Shown piece after piece: positions 53,764 to 62,874 of a stretch of 63,443 bases of DNA (the stretch's first letter is position 1; every line of letters begins with the position of its first letter). The translations under genes were made by a program, and so were the position numbers. The notes beneath the pieces are model-generated. The model had not been told where the DNA came from, did not search any database, and saw only the letters and a program-made list of their open reading frames with translations. The DNA is from Ignavibacteriaceae bacterium. GTDB taxonomy: Bacteria; Bacteroidota; Ignavibacteria; Ignavibacteriales; Ignavibacteriaceae. Location of the stretch: NCBI GenBank assembly GCA_013388515.1, contig JACAFC010000076.1, forward strand, positions 1-63,443, given 5' to 3'.

Positions 53764-55055
53764 TACCGGTTCTTTCTTTTTAGTGGAAACGAGAAAATTA
53801 AAATGGTTCCGTTGTTCTGGTTACTTACGTACGAAAAATCTCCTTCATGTTTTTCCATCAAGCTACTTAAAATTTTCAAGCCCATTTGATTATTTTCATC
53901 TTGATTGACTTGATTGGTGAATGAAAGCTTTAGTTTTATTATTTCATGGCTGTATCTAGTTTGAATTATTATTCCGCCGCCTTGAGATTTAAAAGGATTA
54001 GTGAGACTGAAGGCATTTATTAATATCTGTTTGAGATAATTTGGATTACTCAACACTGGCGGAAGTGTATCGTCTAAATCTAATACACATTCGTATGATT
54101 CGGATTTTAGGGGATGCTCAATCAATTTATAGAAATCTTGAACCGAGTCATTTATGTTACATGATTGAATTTTTTCAGTAGATTCGGGTGATGAAATAAA
54201 ATAAGTAAGTCTTTCCAAAATCTCCTTTACTTCGTTTACCTGCGTAATAAGAGATTGGGTTATATTTTTATCTCCACCTTTAAAATCCGATTCTATTATA
54301 TCTGCGCAACTAAGTATAACTTGTAGTGGTGAGGATATATTCTCAATTGCTTTAGAAGTAAGCTCGCCAATTGCTGCAAGCTTGTAGTTATTAGCAATTC
54401 TGGATTGAAGTATTTGCATTTCTGAATAACTGCTCATTAGTTCGTTATGCAGTATATATTGATATAACTTTGCAAAGGTCATATCCAGCATAAGTTTTAA
54501 AGTTTTGTATTCTGAAGATTCCTCGTGCAATGAAGAGAAAACTGAAATAGCCGTAAGAATTCCTCTGAAGTTTTGGTTGAAGTAAATTGGTATAACAATA
54601 CAATTTAAAGCGGAGTTCGGAGTTGATTCCGAATTACCGAAGGGCAGGATAGTCATTTTTTGAGACTCAGCAACCCAATCAATTAAACTACCGCTGATTT
54701 TACTTTTAACGTAATTCAATATTTTTTGATTAGGTGTTGAACTTATTGGAGACAGCTCTTTGAGACGTTCACTTAACAAAAATATTTCTGCATCATAAAA
54801 AAATGAGAGCTGCTTAATTTCATTTTTAAAGAGATTTACGATTGATTCTGGATTATTTACCTCGTTGAGTTTTTGCGAATATTTGTAAAGGTCAAAGTCT
54901 AAAGAATATTCAGCATCTTTTGATTTATTTATTAGGGAAGCAGCATTACTCTTTGCAGTCTTTATATAGTACTTTCCCGTATCAGTTTTTCCTAATTGTT
55001 CCAGCGACGTATGAAAGGGGACTAAGCGATTCATATTTTCTTTCAATACTTTCAA
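53763..55055 (-). CDS. Degenerate GAF-domain histidine-kinase-like protein
   Basis: A 430-residue soluble protein. A GAF-like domain lies at about 65-200; a DHp-like helix pair follows ('KLAAIGELTSKAIENISSPL', about 225-290), then an ATPase-like region (about 300-428). The usual phospho-acceptor His is replaced: by alignment to 'GVAHEINNPL' Glu238 sits there. The N-box is weak, the G1 'DxGxG' is absent and G2 is reduced to 'QMGLKILSSLMEKHEGDF'. It is likely a pseudokinase that binds partners or senses a ligand. It overlaps the HDOD gene upstream by 4 bp, within the flagellar operon. Confidence 0.82.
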   Translation of the reverse strand: MKVLKENMNRLVPFHTSLEQLGKTDTGKYYIKTAKSNAASLINKSKDAEYSLDFDLYKYSQKLNEVNNPESIVNLFKNEIKQLSFFYDAEIFLLSERLKELSPISSTPNQKILNYVKSKISGSLIDWVAESQKMTILPFGNSESTPNSALNCIVIPIYFNQNFRGILTAISVFSSLHEESSEYKTLKLMLDMTFAKLYQYILHNELMSSYSEMQILQSRIANNYKLAAIGELTSKAIENISSPLQVILSCADIIESDFKGGDKNITQSLITQVNEVKEILERLTYFISSPESTEKIQSCNINDSVQDFYKLIEHPLKSESYECVLDLDDTLPPVLSNPNYLKQILINAFSLTNPFKSQGGGIIIQTRYSHEIIKLKLSFTNQVNQDENNQMGLKILSSLMEKHEGDFSYVSNQNNGTILIFSFPLKRKNR

Positions 55056-55936
55056 TTCAAAAACCTTACAAATTCCACTTGTTCCCAGAAGAGATCTTTG
55101 TAGCCAGCTGCAAATTTTTCAAAATCGATATCTCTTTCTAGGTTAAATATTTTCATTGTATAAGGATCCAAGGTTAAGTCTCGGTCCCAAGTAAAATGAC
55201 CGATTTTTAATTTCTGGGTCATACAATCTGCCATCTGCACTATCGAACAAATTGTAGGATTATGGCAAGATGTTGGAGAACTATGATGCTTTGCAACCGA
55301 GTCAGTAATATCCACGGGGAAATTCCATTTATCCAATAAAAACTGACCAATGTTTTCGTGGGTCATACCCAATACTTCAAGTTCAGCGTCTCTAAAACTT
55401 ATTTTTTTATTTTCAACAAGTTCGCATATAGCAGCAAAATCTGAATGCATATAACGATGAATAATTGAAACCCCAACATCGTGAAGAAAACCGGTAATAA
55501 ATGCTTCTCCGCTGTTGTGAAAGCCCAATTCATTTGAAAGTTTTTTGCACGTTGTTCCGGTTATATATGAATGAAGTATGAATTCTTTTTGGTTGAGGTA
55601 TCTGTCGGTTTTATTTTTGAATGCCTCAGCAACTGACAGGGCGCTTATGATGTCTCTCAGCTCGCGATAACCTAATACCATGATGGCATACTCAATTGTA
55701 GTTACTTTTCGTTGAAGCCCATAAAAGGGGGAGTTAGCAATGGTAATAATCTTAGTTACCAAAGCTTGATCTTTTGCAATAACTTTATCTAACTCTTTTG
55801 CAGTTGTAAACTGGCTGTCTAAAAGTTTTAATGATTCCAGCATAACTTTAGGTATAACGGGAAGTACCATTACGTTTGCAAGAGTTTTTTGTGTTTTTTC
55901 CCTTTTTTGAGATAACTCTAAGCTCTGAGTTTCCAT
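55052..55936 (-). CDS. HDOD domain protein (second copy)
   Basis: A 294-residue HDOD protein, probably a paralog of the next upstream gene. 'LPVIPKVMLESLKLLDSQFT' starts the domain; 'ITIANSPFYGLQRKVTTIEY', 'GFLHDVGVSIIHRYM' and 'HHSSPTSCHN' follow. The metal-binding HD motif is partly kept ('LHDVG'). HDOD proteins are regulators of motility and signalling; enzymatic activity is not established. It lies between the first HDOD gene (8-bp gap) and the pseudokinase gene. Confidence 0.9.
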   Translation of the reverse strand: METQSLELSQKREKTQKTLANVMVLPVIPKVMLESLKLLDSQFTTAKELDKVIAKDQALVTKIITIANSPFYGLQRKVTTIEYAIMVLGYRELRDIISALSVAEAFKNKTDRYLNQKEFILHSYITGTTCKKLSNELGFHNSGEAFITGFLHDVGVSIIHRYMHSDFAAICELVENKKISFRDAELEVLGMTHENIGQFLLDKWNFPVDITDSVAKHHSSPTSCHNPTICSIVQMADCMTQKLKIGHFTWDRDLTLDPYTMKIFNLERDIDFEKFAAGYKDLFWEQVEFVRFLN

Positions 55937-55944
55937 AAGTCCTC

Positions 55945-56823
55945 TTAATAATTATATGATTCAAGTTGAACTTGAAAAAGTTCGTAATAACTTTCTATAA
56001 AACTTTCCAGGTATTGCTCATCACCGAGATTTAAGATATCGATCACACTGGTATCTAAATCTGTGCAATCATCCCAGTTAAAATTTCCTAAGGAGAATCG
56101 CACAGTCATATAGTCTGCAAGATGAACAATAGCCGCCAGCACTTTTTCATCTTGTGCTAGCGAAGGCTGGTGGTGGTGAAGAATTCCTTCAGCAAGAATT
56201 GGTGGAAGGTTCCATTTCTCAGCTAAAAATTGCCCAATTTCTTGATGAGTTATTCCAAGTACTTTCTGTTCAGCACTCAGGTATCTCATCTTCTGATCTT
56301 CTACTAATGTACAGATGTCGATGAATTCATCGTGAAAATATTTCTGAATGACAGAGATGCCCAAATCATGTAATAGTCCGCATGTAAAAGCTTCTCCTGT
56401 TTTTCTATAGCCAAGGTCATCAGCAATCCTTTTTGCGGCACTGGCAGTAATCAAAGAATGAATCCAATATGCATGACGGTTCCAGTATTTGTCTTCATTA
56501 CTGTGGAATGCATCCATCATCGACAATGCCATAACAATATTTTTTATATGATCAAACCCAAGAATTACCACTGCAAACTCAATAGTTGCAACTCTTCTTG
56601 GTAAACCATACAACGGAGAATTTGCAACAGTAAGAATTTTTGCCACCAGCGCTTGATCTTTACTTATTAATCTTCCAAGATCTGAAGCTCCTGTTCGTGG
56701 ATTATCTAGAAGTTTGGAGATTTCCATCATAATTAATGGTACAGAAGGTAAATTCTTTATTCCAGAAAGTCTTCTTTTGCTTTTTTCTCGTTTTAAAACG
56801 ATATTTTCTAACGCATCACTCAT
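55945..56823 (-). CDS. HDOD domain protein (first copy)
   Basis: A 292-residue HDOD protein: 'LPSVPLIMMEISKLLDNPRT', 'TVANSPLYGLPRRVATIEFA', 'LLHDLGISVIQKYF' and 'LHHHQPSLAQDE'. It overlaps the fliA gene by 8 bp and is the first gene after it, so it is translationally coupled to the flagellar sigma factor. The two HDOD proteins align along their whole length and probably arose by tandem duplication; they may form heteromers. Confidence 0.9.
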   Translation of the reverse strand: MSDALENIVLKREKSKRRLSGIKNLPSVPLIMMEISKLLDNPRTGASDLGRLISKDQALVAKILTVANSPLYGLPRRVATIEFAVVILGFDHIKNIVMALSMMDAFHSNEDKYWNRHAYWIHSLITASAAKRIADDLGYRKTGEAFTCGLLHDLGISVIQKYFHDEFIDICTLVEDQKMRYLSAEQKVLGITHQEIGQFLAEKWNLPPILAEGILHHHQPSLAQDEKVLAAIVHLADYMTVRFSLGNFNWDDCTDLDTSVIDILNLGDEQYLESFIESYYELFQVQLESYNY

Positions 56824-57445
56824 GAAGAACCAAAAGTTTAGATTTTAATTCTTTGATTATTTTAGTGTGCAGCTGAGATACTCTTGAAATTGTAATTTTC
56901 ATTATACTTGAAATTTCCTTATAGTTTAACTCTTCGAAGTAATATAAACTTAAGAGCAACCGATCTCTTTCATTAAGTTTTTTGATTGCCTCGATAAGGA
57001 ACTCTTTTAATTCGTCTTTTTCAATTGTTAAGGAAGCTGCCTCAGTATCGGTGGGAATAGTTTCTGCAAGAGTAAGTCCCTCATCATCATCAGCAGAGTG
57101 ATCTATAGAAACATTGGTATAAAATGATTCTATTACATTATCACCATTTTCGATTTTATATTTGCTTTGTAATTTGCGTAGTTCGTCAATAATCTTTCCC
57201 CTAATTCGTTGAATTGCATAGGTTTCAAATTTAGTTCCATATTCAGGATCAAATCTATCAATAGCTTCACTAAGTCCTTCAATTCCAAATTGAAAATAAT
57301 CTCGTTCATCTAAAATATTGTTTGGGGCAAACCTAAACTTGTGTATAACATAGTGAACTAGATTTATATAATTCTGTATAATTTGCTTTTTCAAAGCAGA
57401 TGCAGGATTGTGCTTATATTTTTGCCATAATTCTCTACTGTTCAT
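56816..57445 (-). CDS. fliA: Flagellar sigma factor FliA (sigma-28)
   Basis: A 209-residue sigma-70 family protein of the FliA/WhiG class. Region 2: 'NILDERDYFQFGIEGLSEAI' with 'KFETYAIQRIRGKIIDELRK', the classic FliA stretch. Region 4: 'LNYKEISSIMKITISRVSQL'. Slightly shorter than E. coli FliA. It should direct late flagellar genes. Its usual antagonist FlgM was not recognised anywhere in the window. It overlaps the 79-residue gene upstream by 11 bp. Confidence 0.93.
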   Translation of the reverse strand: MNSRELWQKYKHNPASALKKQIIQNYINLVHYVIHKFRFAPNNILDERDYFQFGIEGLSEAIDRFDPEYGTKFETYAIQRIRGKIIDELRKLQSKYKIENGDNVIESFYTNVSIDHSADDDEGLTLAETIPTDTEAASLTIEKDELKEFLIEAIKKLNERDRLLLSLYYFEELNYKEISSIMKITISRVSQLHTKIIKELKSKLLVLHE

Positions 57446-57674
57446 TTGCCTTCTTTCCAGTTAATAACTCTTCATGGTCCATGTGGTTTATTTTAGGCGA
57501 TCTTTTAATGGTTCTTAGCACTAAAAGGGTTAGTACACTTAACACTATCATTAGTACAATAAATACAATCAAGGCTTTTAGCAGGGCATCATACAGCGGC
57601 ATTTGTCTTTGGCTAAAAAAGATAAATGCAAAGCAAAAGATCAGTAAACCAAATTGTATAAGTATTTTATTCAT
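57435..57674 (-). CDS. Small two-span membrane protein of unknown function
   Basis: A 79-residue protein with two hydrophobic segments (about 5-21 and 30-54) joined by a short loop 'QRQMPLYDALLK', and a polar C-terminal tail ('SPKINHMDHEELLTGKKANE'). Position between flhG and fliA, with an 11-bp overlap into fliA, supports a real gene. A similar small protein is sometimes seen between flhG and fliA in other bacteria, but I cannot name a family. Confidence 0.7.
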   Translation of the reverse strand: MNKILIQFGLLIFCFAFIFFSQRQMPLYDALLKALIVFIVLMIVLSVLTLLVLRTIKRSPKINHMDHEELLTGKKANEQ

Positions 57675-57755
57675 AATATTCTTTTTATCTAGGACAAACC
57701 TTATACCAACACCGAAAATTTGAGTTAATGTAAAAAGGGATGTTTATTAAGCTTT

Positions 57756-58613
57756 TTAAGCCGTCTTAAAGCTATTTTGATTTTCGAAGTGGTTAATATT
57801 AAACAGTTGAAGATTTTTAATAATACCCGAGAGTGCTTTGTCCAGTGAAGTTAAAATAGTGTGCTCGTTAAAAGATTGTGCAAATAGTTTTTGCTGCATA
57901 AGTGATTGACGAACATCAGAGGAATTTAGTATGATTGATAAGCATTTAATATCGATACCTAAAAAGTGTGTTACTGCACTTCTTAAGTTTTCAAATGCCG
58001 TGGTTCCTTCTTCATTGTTATTACAGTTATTTATTACAGCATAAATATTATTGTAGCCATAGTTTAAGTAAAGGAGTTTAGAGACAACATAAGAATCAAT
58101 AATTGCCGGAGGCTCAGGAGTTGTTACTATAATTGCCGAACAAGATTTAGAAACGGCATATAGTATTTCTGAACTGGCTCCTGCTCCTAAATCCAATAAA
58201 ATTAAATCGTACTTATTCTCTATTTTATTCAGATGTGAATAAATTCTGTCAATATCCGATTCGGAAAGATTTGTTTTTCTTACTTTGCCTGATTCACCGA
58301 AAATTACATCTAAGTTTTGGGTTACATTTGTGATCGTGCTTTCAAAATCATCAATGTTTTCCAGGAATGAGTTTATTGTTTTATTGATTGATTGGTTGAA
58401 AACATAATTAAGGTTTGATAGATTATAATCCAGATCAATTAGAAGAACCTTGCCATGATTCTTAGCAAAGAGGAATGCCAAATTTGAAGCAAGGAAAGTT
58501 TTACCTGTTCCACCTTTCCCCGATAAAATTGCAACTATATTTTTAGATGGAGTGTGTTCTTCTTTTTTTTGTTTTCGCTCAAGTTCCAGGATTCGATCAA
58601 TTTGTCCAATCAT
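57756..58613 (-). CDS. flhG: FlhG (MinD-like) flagellar number regulator
   Basis: A 285-residue ParA/MinD ATPase with the deviant Walker A 'ILSGKGGTGKTFLASNLAF', 'VLLIDLDYNLSNLN' and 'LILLDLGAGASSEI'. It has the N-terminal activation helix region ('MIGQIDRILELERKQKK') that in FlhG stimulates FlhF GTPase. The C-terminal amphipathic helix may bind the membrane. It controls flagellar number and placement together with FlhF, whose gene it overlaps by 4 bp. Confidence 0.93.
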   Translation of the reverse strand: MIGQIDRILELERKQKKEEHTPSKNIVAILSGKGGTGKTFLASNLAFLFAKNHGKVLLIDLDYNLSNLNYVFNQSINKTINSFLENIDDFESTITNVTQNLDVIFGESGKVRKTNLSESDIDRIYSHLNKIENKYDLILLDLGAGASSEILYAVSKSCSAIIVTTPEPPAIIDSYVVSKLLYLNYGYNNIYAVINNCNNNEEGTTAFENLRSAVTHFLGIDIKCLSIILNSSDVRQSLMQQKLFAQSFNEHTILTSLDKALSGIIKNLQLFNINHFENQNSFKTA

Positions 58614-59749
58614 GATCTTAGCTGATTAGTAAATATTAACTTAGCAATAAAGTCGGAATCAGCGGCTAATATATCATCGGGGATAACTTGCCCATTTGTT
58701 AGAAAACTAACCGGCTTTCCTGTTTTGGTTATCAAGTTTACAATGTTACCATGCACTACAGCTTCATCAACTTTCGTTAAAATGAAAGAACTAAAATCAA
58801 ACATTTTGAATTTATTCGATGCCTCAATTAAGTTTTTGATTGAATTTGTTGCACTCAATACCAGATACGTTTCATCAACTTTAATTCTGGATAGAAAATC
58901 TTGATTAGTTTGCAATTGATCCGAATTCTTCGGGCTTCTTCCTACGGTATCTATGAAAACAATATCCTTCTTCGCAAATTTTTTCATGATTTTTTGCATA
59001 TCATTGGGTTCGTAAGCAACTAAAAAATCAGTATGACTTACATCAGCAAAACTTCGAAGTTGATCTACAGCTCCAAGCCTATAAGTATCAATTGAGATTA
59101 AGCCAACATCCAGTTTATGAATTATTTTTGCAATAAGAGCTAGCTTTGCAATTGTTGTAGTTTTACCAACACCAGTTGGTCCTACTAATGAAACAACTTT
59201 GCATTTGTTTTTTATATTCATGTCAAACTCTTTGGTAAGAATAAGACTGCTTAAGCTGGTTATAGCGTAATTCTCTATATTTTCTTCTGATAGAAAATTC
59301 TGATATTTTTTTAGCTGTTCCATAATGGATAAGATTACACTCTTCTGAACTTCTCTATCTGTCAAATCGGAAAAAATTTTTTTCATTCGCAATTCAATGG
59401 AAGATTTTTCGATTTGCTTTTGTTCGTGCGTTTCAGACGGCTGATTGTAAATTTCTTTTATTTTGTCTTTAGTTCTATTTCCACTATTGTAAACTTGAGC
59501 AGATATTTTTTCAAGCTCATCGCTAAATTTTGAAGTACTTTTTGCAGCAACACTTTTTGCTTTTTCTTTAATCTCTTTTTTAAATTCAAATGATTCCAAA
59601 CCAGCAGTAATTTCATACATTACTTTTCTTGTATCAGATTGATCACTAATTGTTCTGGTTCCTAGAATTATTGCTTCGGGTCCGAACTCTTGCTTCATTA
59701 AGTGTGTAGCTTCTTTTAAAGTTGGTGCGCAGTACTTTTTAATTTGCAT
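58610..59749 (-). CDS. flhF: FlhF SRP-type GTPase
   Basis: A 379-residue protein with an N-terminal B-domain ('QIKKYCAPTLKEATHLMKQE'), an N-domain, and an SRP-family G-domain: G1 'VGPTGVGKTTTIAKLA' (about 184), G3 'FIDTVGRSPKN' (Val where Ala is usual) and G4 'ILTKVDEA'. It directs flagellar assembly site. It overlaps flhA by 11 bp and flhG by 4 bp. Confidence 0.94.
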   Translation of the reverse strand: MQIKKYCAPTLKEATHLMKQEFGPEAIILGTRTISDQSDTRKVMYEITAGLESFEFKKEIKEKAKSVAAKSTSKFSDELEKISAQVYNSGNRTKDKIKEIYNQPSETHEQKQIEKSSIELRMKKIFSDLTDREVQKSVILSIMEQLKKYQNFLSEENIENYAITSLSSLILTKEFDMNIKNKCKVVSLVGPTGVGKTTTIAKLALIAKIIHKLDVGLISIDTYRLGAVDQLRSFADVSHTDFLVAYEPNDMQKIMKKFAKKDIVFIDTVGRSPKNSDQLQTNQDFLSRIKVDETYLVLSATNSIKNLIEASNKFKMFDFSSFILTKVDEAVVHGNIVNLITKTGKPVSFLTNGQVIPDDILAADSDFIAKLIFTNQLRS

Positions 59750-61787
59750 TTGGCATCTCCAGATTGTCTATGAATTCTATTTCAATTTGTGATGGTAACT
59801 CAGTAAAAGAAAGAACAGTAACATTGGGGAATGATGTTGCTATAAGTCTGTAAAGATAAATTCGAATTGTTGCAGAAGTTATAATAATGGGATCATAACC
59901 TAACATTGTAAATTTATCAACCAGTCTTTCAATATTTTGTTTTAATTCTCTCAACATAGCAGGATTAAATCCTAAAGTTTGCATTGCCTCTTTTTGATTT
60001 TGTAAAGAACGAGTGATGTATGATTCTAGTTCTTCACTAACTGAAGCAACGTGGATAATTCCGGATTGGTCTTTATACAAGTTAGCTATGGTGTTGCCAA
60101 GTGAATGCCTTACATATTCTGTTAACACATCAATGTTCTTAGTTACTTTTGAGTAATCAATTAAAGCTTCCATTATTTGTACAAGATCTTTAATAGGAAT
60201 TAGTTCCTTTAACAAATTTTGAAGCACTTTTTGAACTGTTCCGAGAGGCAGCACATCCGGTGAAACATCTTCAACAACTGCCGGATAATCTTTCTTTAAG
60301 TTTTCCAACAATTGTTTTACGGCTTGTCTTGTAAGTATTTTATCAAAGTTTTGTTTTAATGTTTCCTGCAGATGAGTAGATAAAACAGAAATAGCATCAA
60401 CAACTGTAAAACCAATTAGCTCTGCTCTATCTTTTTCTTCGCGTGTTATCCAGTAACTAACAAATCCAAAAGCTGGATCTTTTGTTTGCAGCCCTTCAAT
60501 TTGTTCTGCAATACCACCGGGATTCATTGCTAAATATCTGTCCGGATGAATTTCGTATGAAGCAACAACATTTCCCTTAATTTTAATAATGTATTCATTG
60601 GGATTAAGTTGAAGATTATCTCTAACCCGAACGGGCGGAATTAGCACGCCATATTCTAGCGCAATAAATTTTCTGGTTGTGGAAATTTTCTGGAATAGAT
60701 TACCTCCTTGATTTTCATCAACTAAACTGATTAGACCATAGCCAATTTCTATTTCAATCGGGTCAACCTGCAGATATTGTTCAACTTTTTCATCTTGTGC
60801 TTCAACAGGTTCAGGCTCTTTTGTTATTAATGCTGTTTCATCAATGACCTTCTTCTTTGTGAAGTACGAAGAAACACCGATTACTGCACCAATTATAAGA
60901 AATGTGAAGGTTGGCATTCCTGGCAGAAATGCGAATAGTAAAATAGTAGTTGATACTATTCCTAGTACTTTTGAGTTTGCAAATAATTGAGATTTAATTT
61001 GAATATCAAAAGAAGCACCCGAAGCATTTCTCGTTACTACTAAACCGGCAGCCGTTGCTACTAGTAAAGCTGGAATTTGGGATACTAGTCCATCACCAAT
61101 TGTTAATATGGTATAATTTTGAAGAGATTCTACCATTGTTAACCCTCTTTGCCCAACTCCAATAATAAAACCACCAATTATATTTATGGTATTTATTACA
61201 AGACCAGCAATAGCATCACCTTTAACAAATTTTCCTGCACCATCCATGGCACCATAAAACTCAGCTTCGCGAGAAATCATATCTCTTCGTTTACGTGCCT
61301 CCGCTTCGTTAATTAACCCAGTATTCAAATCTGCATCTATAGCCATTTGTTTTCCAGGCATTGCATCCAAAGTAAATCTCGCGGCAACTTCAGAAATTCG
61401 ACCCGAACCTTTTACGATAACAGTAAACTGAACAATTACTAGTATAATAAAAATGATAAACCCAACAACATAATTCCCACTTACAACAAAGGAACCAAAT
61501 GTTTCAATAACTTTTCCAGCATAGCCGTCAACAAGTATAAGCCGTGTTGAACTAATATTTAGTGCAAGCCTAAACAAAGTTGAAATTAAAAGTAAACCTG
61601 GAAAAACAGATATGTCCAAAGGCGTTTGAATGAATAAAGAAACTACAAGGATTAAAACTGAAAGAGCAATACTTAATGCAAGGAAAAAGTCCAATAGTGT
61701 AGCTGGAAGCGGAATTAGCATTAAGCCCAACATGAAGATTAAGCCAAACGCAAATGCTACATCTGTATTTTTAAATAATTTAGCCAT
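59739..61787 (-). CDS. flhA: Flagellar type III export gate protein FlhA
   Basis: A 682-residue protein with eight N-terminal membrane spans (to about 320) including the conserved FHIPEP-type region 'AARFTLDAMPGKQMAIDADL' and 'GLINEAEARKRRDMISREAE'. The cytoplasmic domain (about 350-682) binds chaperone-substrate complexes ('GNTIANLYKDQSGIIHVASV'). It lies 2 bp after flhB. Confidence 0.96.
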   Translation of the reverse strand: MAKLFKNTDVAFAFGLIFMLGLMLIPLPATLLDFFLALSIALSVLILVVSLFIQTPLDISVFPGLLLISTLFRLALNISSTRLILVDGYAGKVIETFGSFVVSGNYVVGFIIFIILVIVQFTVIVKGSGRISEVAARFTLDAMPGKQMAIDADLNTGLINEAEARKRRDMISREAEFYGAMDGAGKFVKGDAIAGLVINTINIIGGFIIGVGQRGLTMVESLQNYTILTIGDGLVSQIPALLVATAAGLVVTRNASGASFDIQIKSQLFANSKVLGIVSTTILLFAFLPGMPTFTFLIIGAVIGVSSYFTKKKVIDETALITKEPEPVEAQDEKVEQYLQVDPIEIEIGYGLISLVDENQGGNLFQKISTTRKFIALEYGVLIPPVRVRDNLQLNPNEYIIKIKGNVVASYEIHPDRYLAMNPGGIAEQIEGLQTKDPAFGFVSYWITREEKDRAELIGFTVVDAISVLSTHLQETLKQNFDKILTRQAVKQLLENLKKDYPAVVEDVSPDVLPLGTVQKVLQNLLKELIPIKDLVQIMEALIDYSKVTKNIDVLTEYVRHSLGNTIANLYKDQSGIIHVASVSEELESYITRSLQNQKEAMQTLGFNPAMLRELKQNIERLVDKFTMLGYDPIIITSATIRIYLYRLIATSFPNVTVLSFTELPSQIEIEFIDNLEMPNAN

Positions 61788-61789
61788 GG

Positions 61790-62872
61790 TTAAACAATGC
61801 TCTTTTTCTTCTTCTCATTTTTTAGGTTATAAACATAGGCTAACACTTGTGCAACAGATTTGAAGAGTGTTGCAGGGATCTTATCTCCTATATCGCACAT
61901 TTTGTACAAAGCTCTAGCAAGTTCTCTATCTTCTTTAATTGGAATATTATGTTTTGCAGCAATCTCTTTAATCTTTTGAGCGAGCTCATCAACACCTTTT
62001 GCTATTACTTCGGGAGCCTGGTCCTTTTGCATATCATATTTAAGTGCAACTGCGTAGTGAGTTGGGTTTGTAATAACTACATCTGCCTTAGGAAGGTTGT
62101 TCATCATTCTGTTTTTTGCTGCTTGATACATCAGCCTTTTTATTCTGCCTTTTATTTGGGGGTCTCCTTCAGTCTGTTTTAGTTCTTCCTTAACCTCTTG
62201 TTTCGACATCATCATGTCCTTTTTGAATTTATACTTCTGGAAGACAAAATCAACCGCTGCAAGAGCAACAAATATTAGGGCAACCTTCCATAAAAGGGAA
62301 AAAGCTGAATCCAGCATAAAAGTAACAATGTCACCTATAGTAAGTGTCTCCAATAAAGTAGCATCGTCAATCATGCTTTTTAACACCCAATAAGTAAATG
62401 AGCCAATGATTAAAAGTTTAAAAAGTGACTTTAAAACTTCTACACTGGCTCGTATAGAAAAAAGATTTTTTACACCATTGAGAATATTTAGTTTACTGAA
62501 CTTTGGTACCAAGGCTTCGGAAGAAAAATTAAGCCCAACTTGTGAAAAGTTTGTAAAAAGAGAGACGATTAAAATTCCTAATAAAATTGGAGTAATGGTA
62601 ATAACAAAATGAATATACCAGTCGAAAGCAAAATTTGGAACTAATGAAATCCGATTTTTAAGTATATCTAACGAGCTAAAAATAGAAACCGAAAAGTTAC
62701 CGACTCTTGATCCTATGAAGTTTTGAAATAAGTACAACAGAATTAATCCTGTAACAAATACAGCAAGCGAATTAACCTCAAGGCTTTTTGCTACCTGGCC
62801 ACGATTGCGGGCATCTTCAAGCTTTTTAGAGGTGGGCTGTTCGGATTTTTCTAAGCCATCATGTTCAGCCAT
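61790..62872 (-). CDS. flhB: Flagellar export switch protein FlhB
   Basis: About 360 residues from the ATG at 62872 ('MAEHDGLEKSEQPTSKKLED'); a TTG two codons earlier overlaps the fliR stop. Four membrane spans are followed by the cytoplasmic domain with the self-cleavage motif NPTH in 'VVITNPTHYAVALKYD' (about residue 266). Cleavage switches export from rod/hook to filament proteins. It is two bases from the fliR stop. Confidence 0.96.
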   Translation of the reverse strand: MAEHDGLEKSEQPTSKKLEDARNRGQVAKSLEVNSLAVFVTGLILLYLFQNFIGSRVGNFSVSIFSSLDILKNRISLVPNFAFDWYIHFVITITPILLGILIVSLFTNFSQVGLNFSSEALVPKFSKLNILNGVKNLFSIRASVEVLKSLFKLLIIGSFTYWVLKSMIDDATLLETLTIGDIVTFMLDSAFSLLWKVALIFVALAAVDFVFQKYKFKKDMMMSKQEVKEELKQTEGDPQIKGRIKRLMYQAAKNRMMNNLPKADVVITNPTHYAVALKYDMQKDQAPEVIAKGVDELAQKIKEIAAKHNIPIKEDRELARALYKMCDIGDKIPATLFKSVAQVLAYVYNLKNEKKKKSIV

Positions 62873-62874
62873 AG

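Noticed and set aside
57435-57674. 79-residue gene considered as flgM
   Set aside because: It has two membrane spans and no FlgM-like C-terminal helices.
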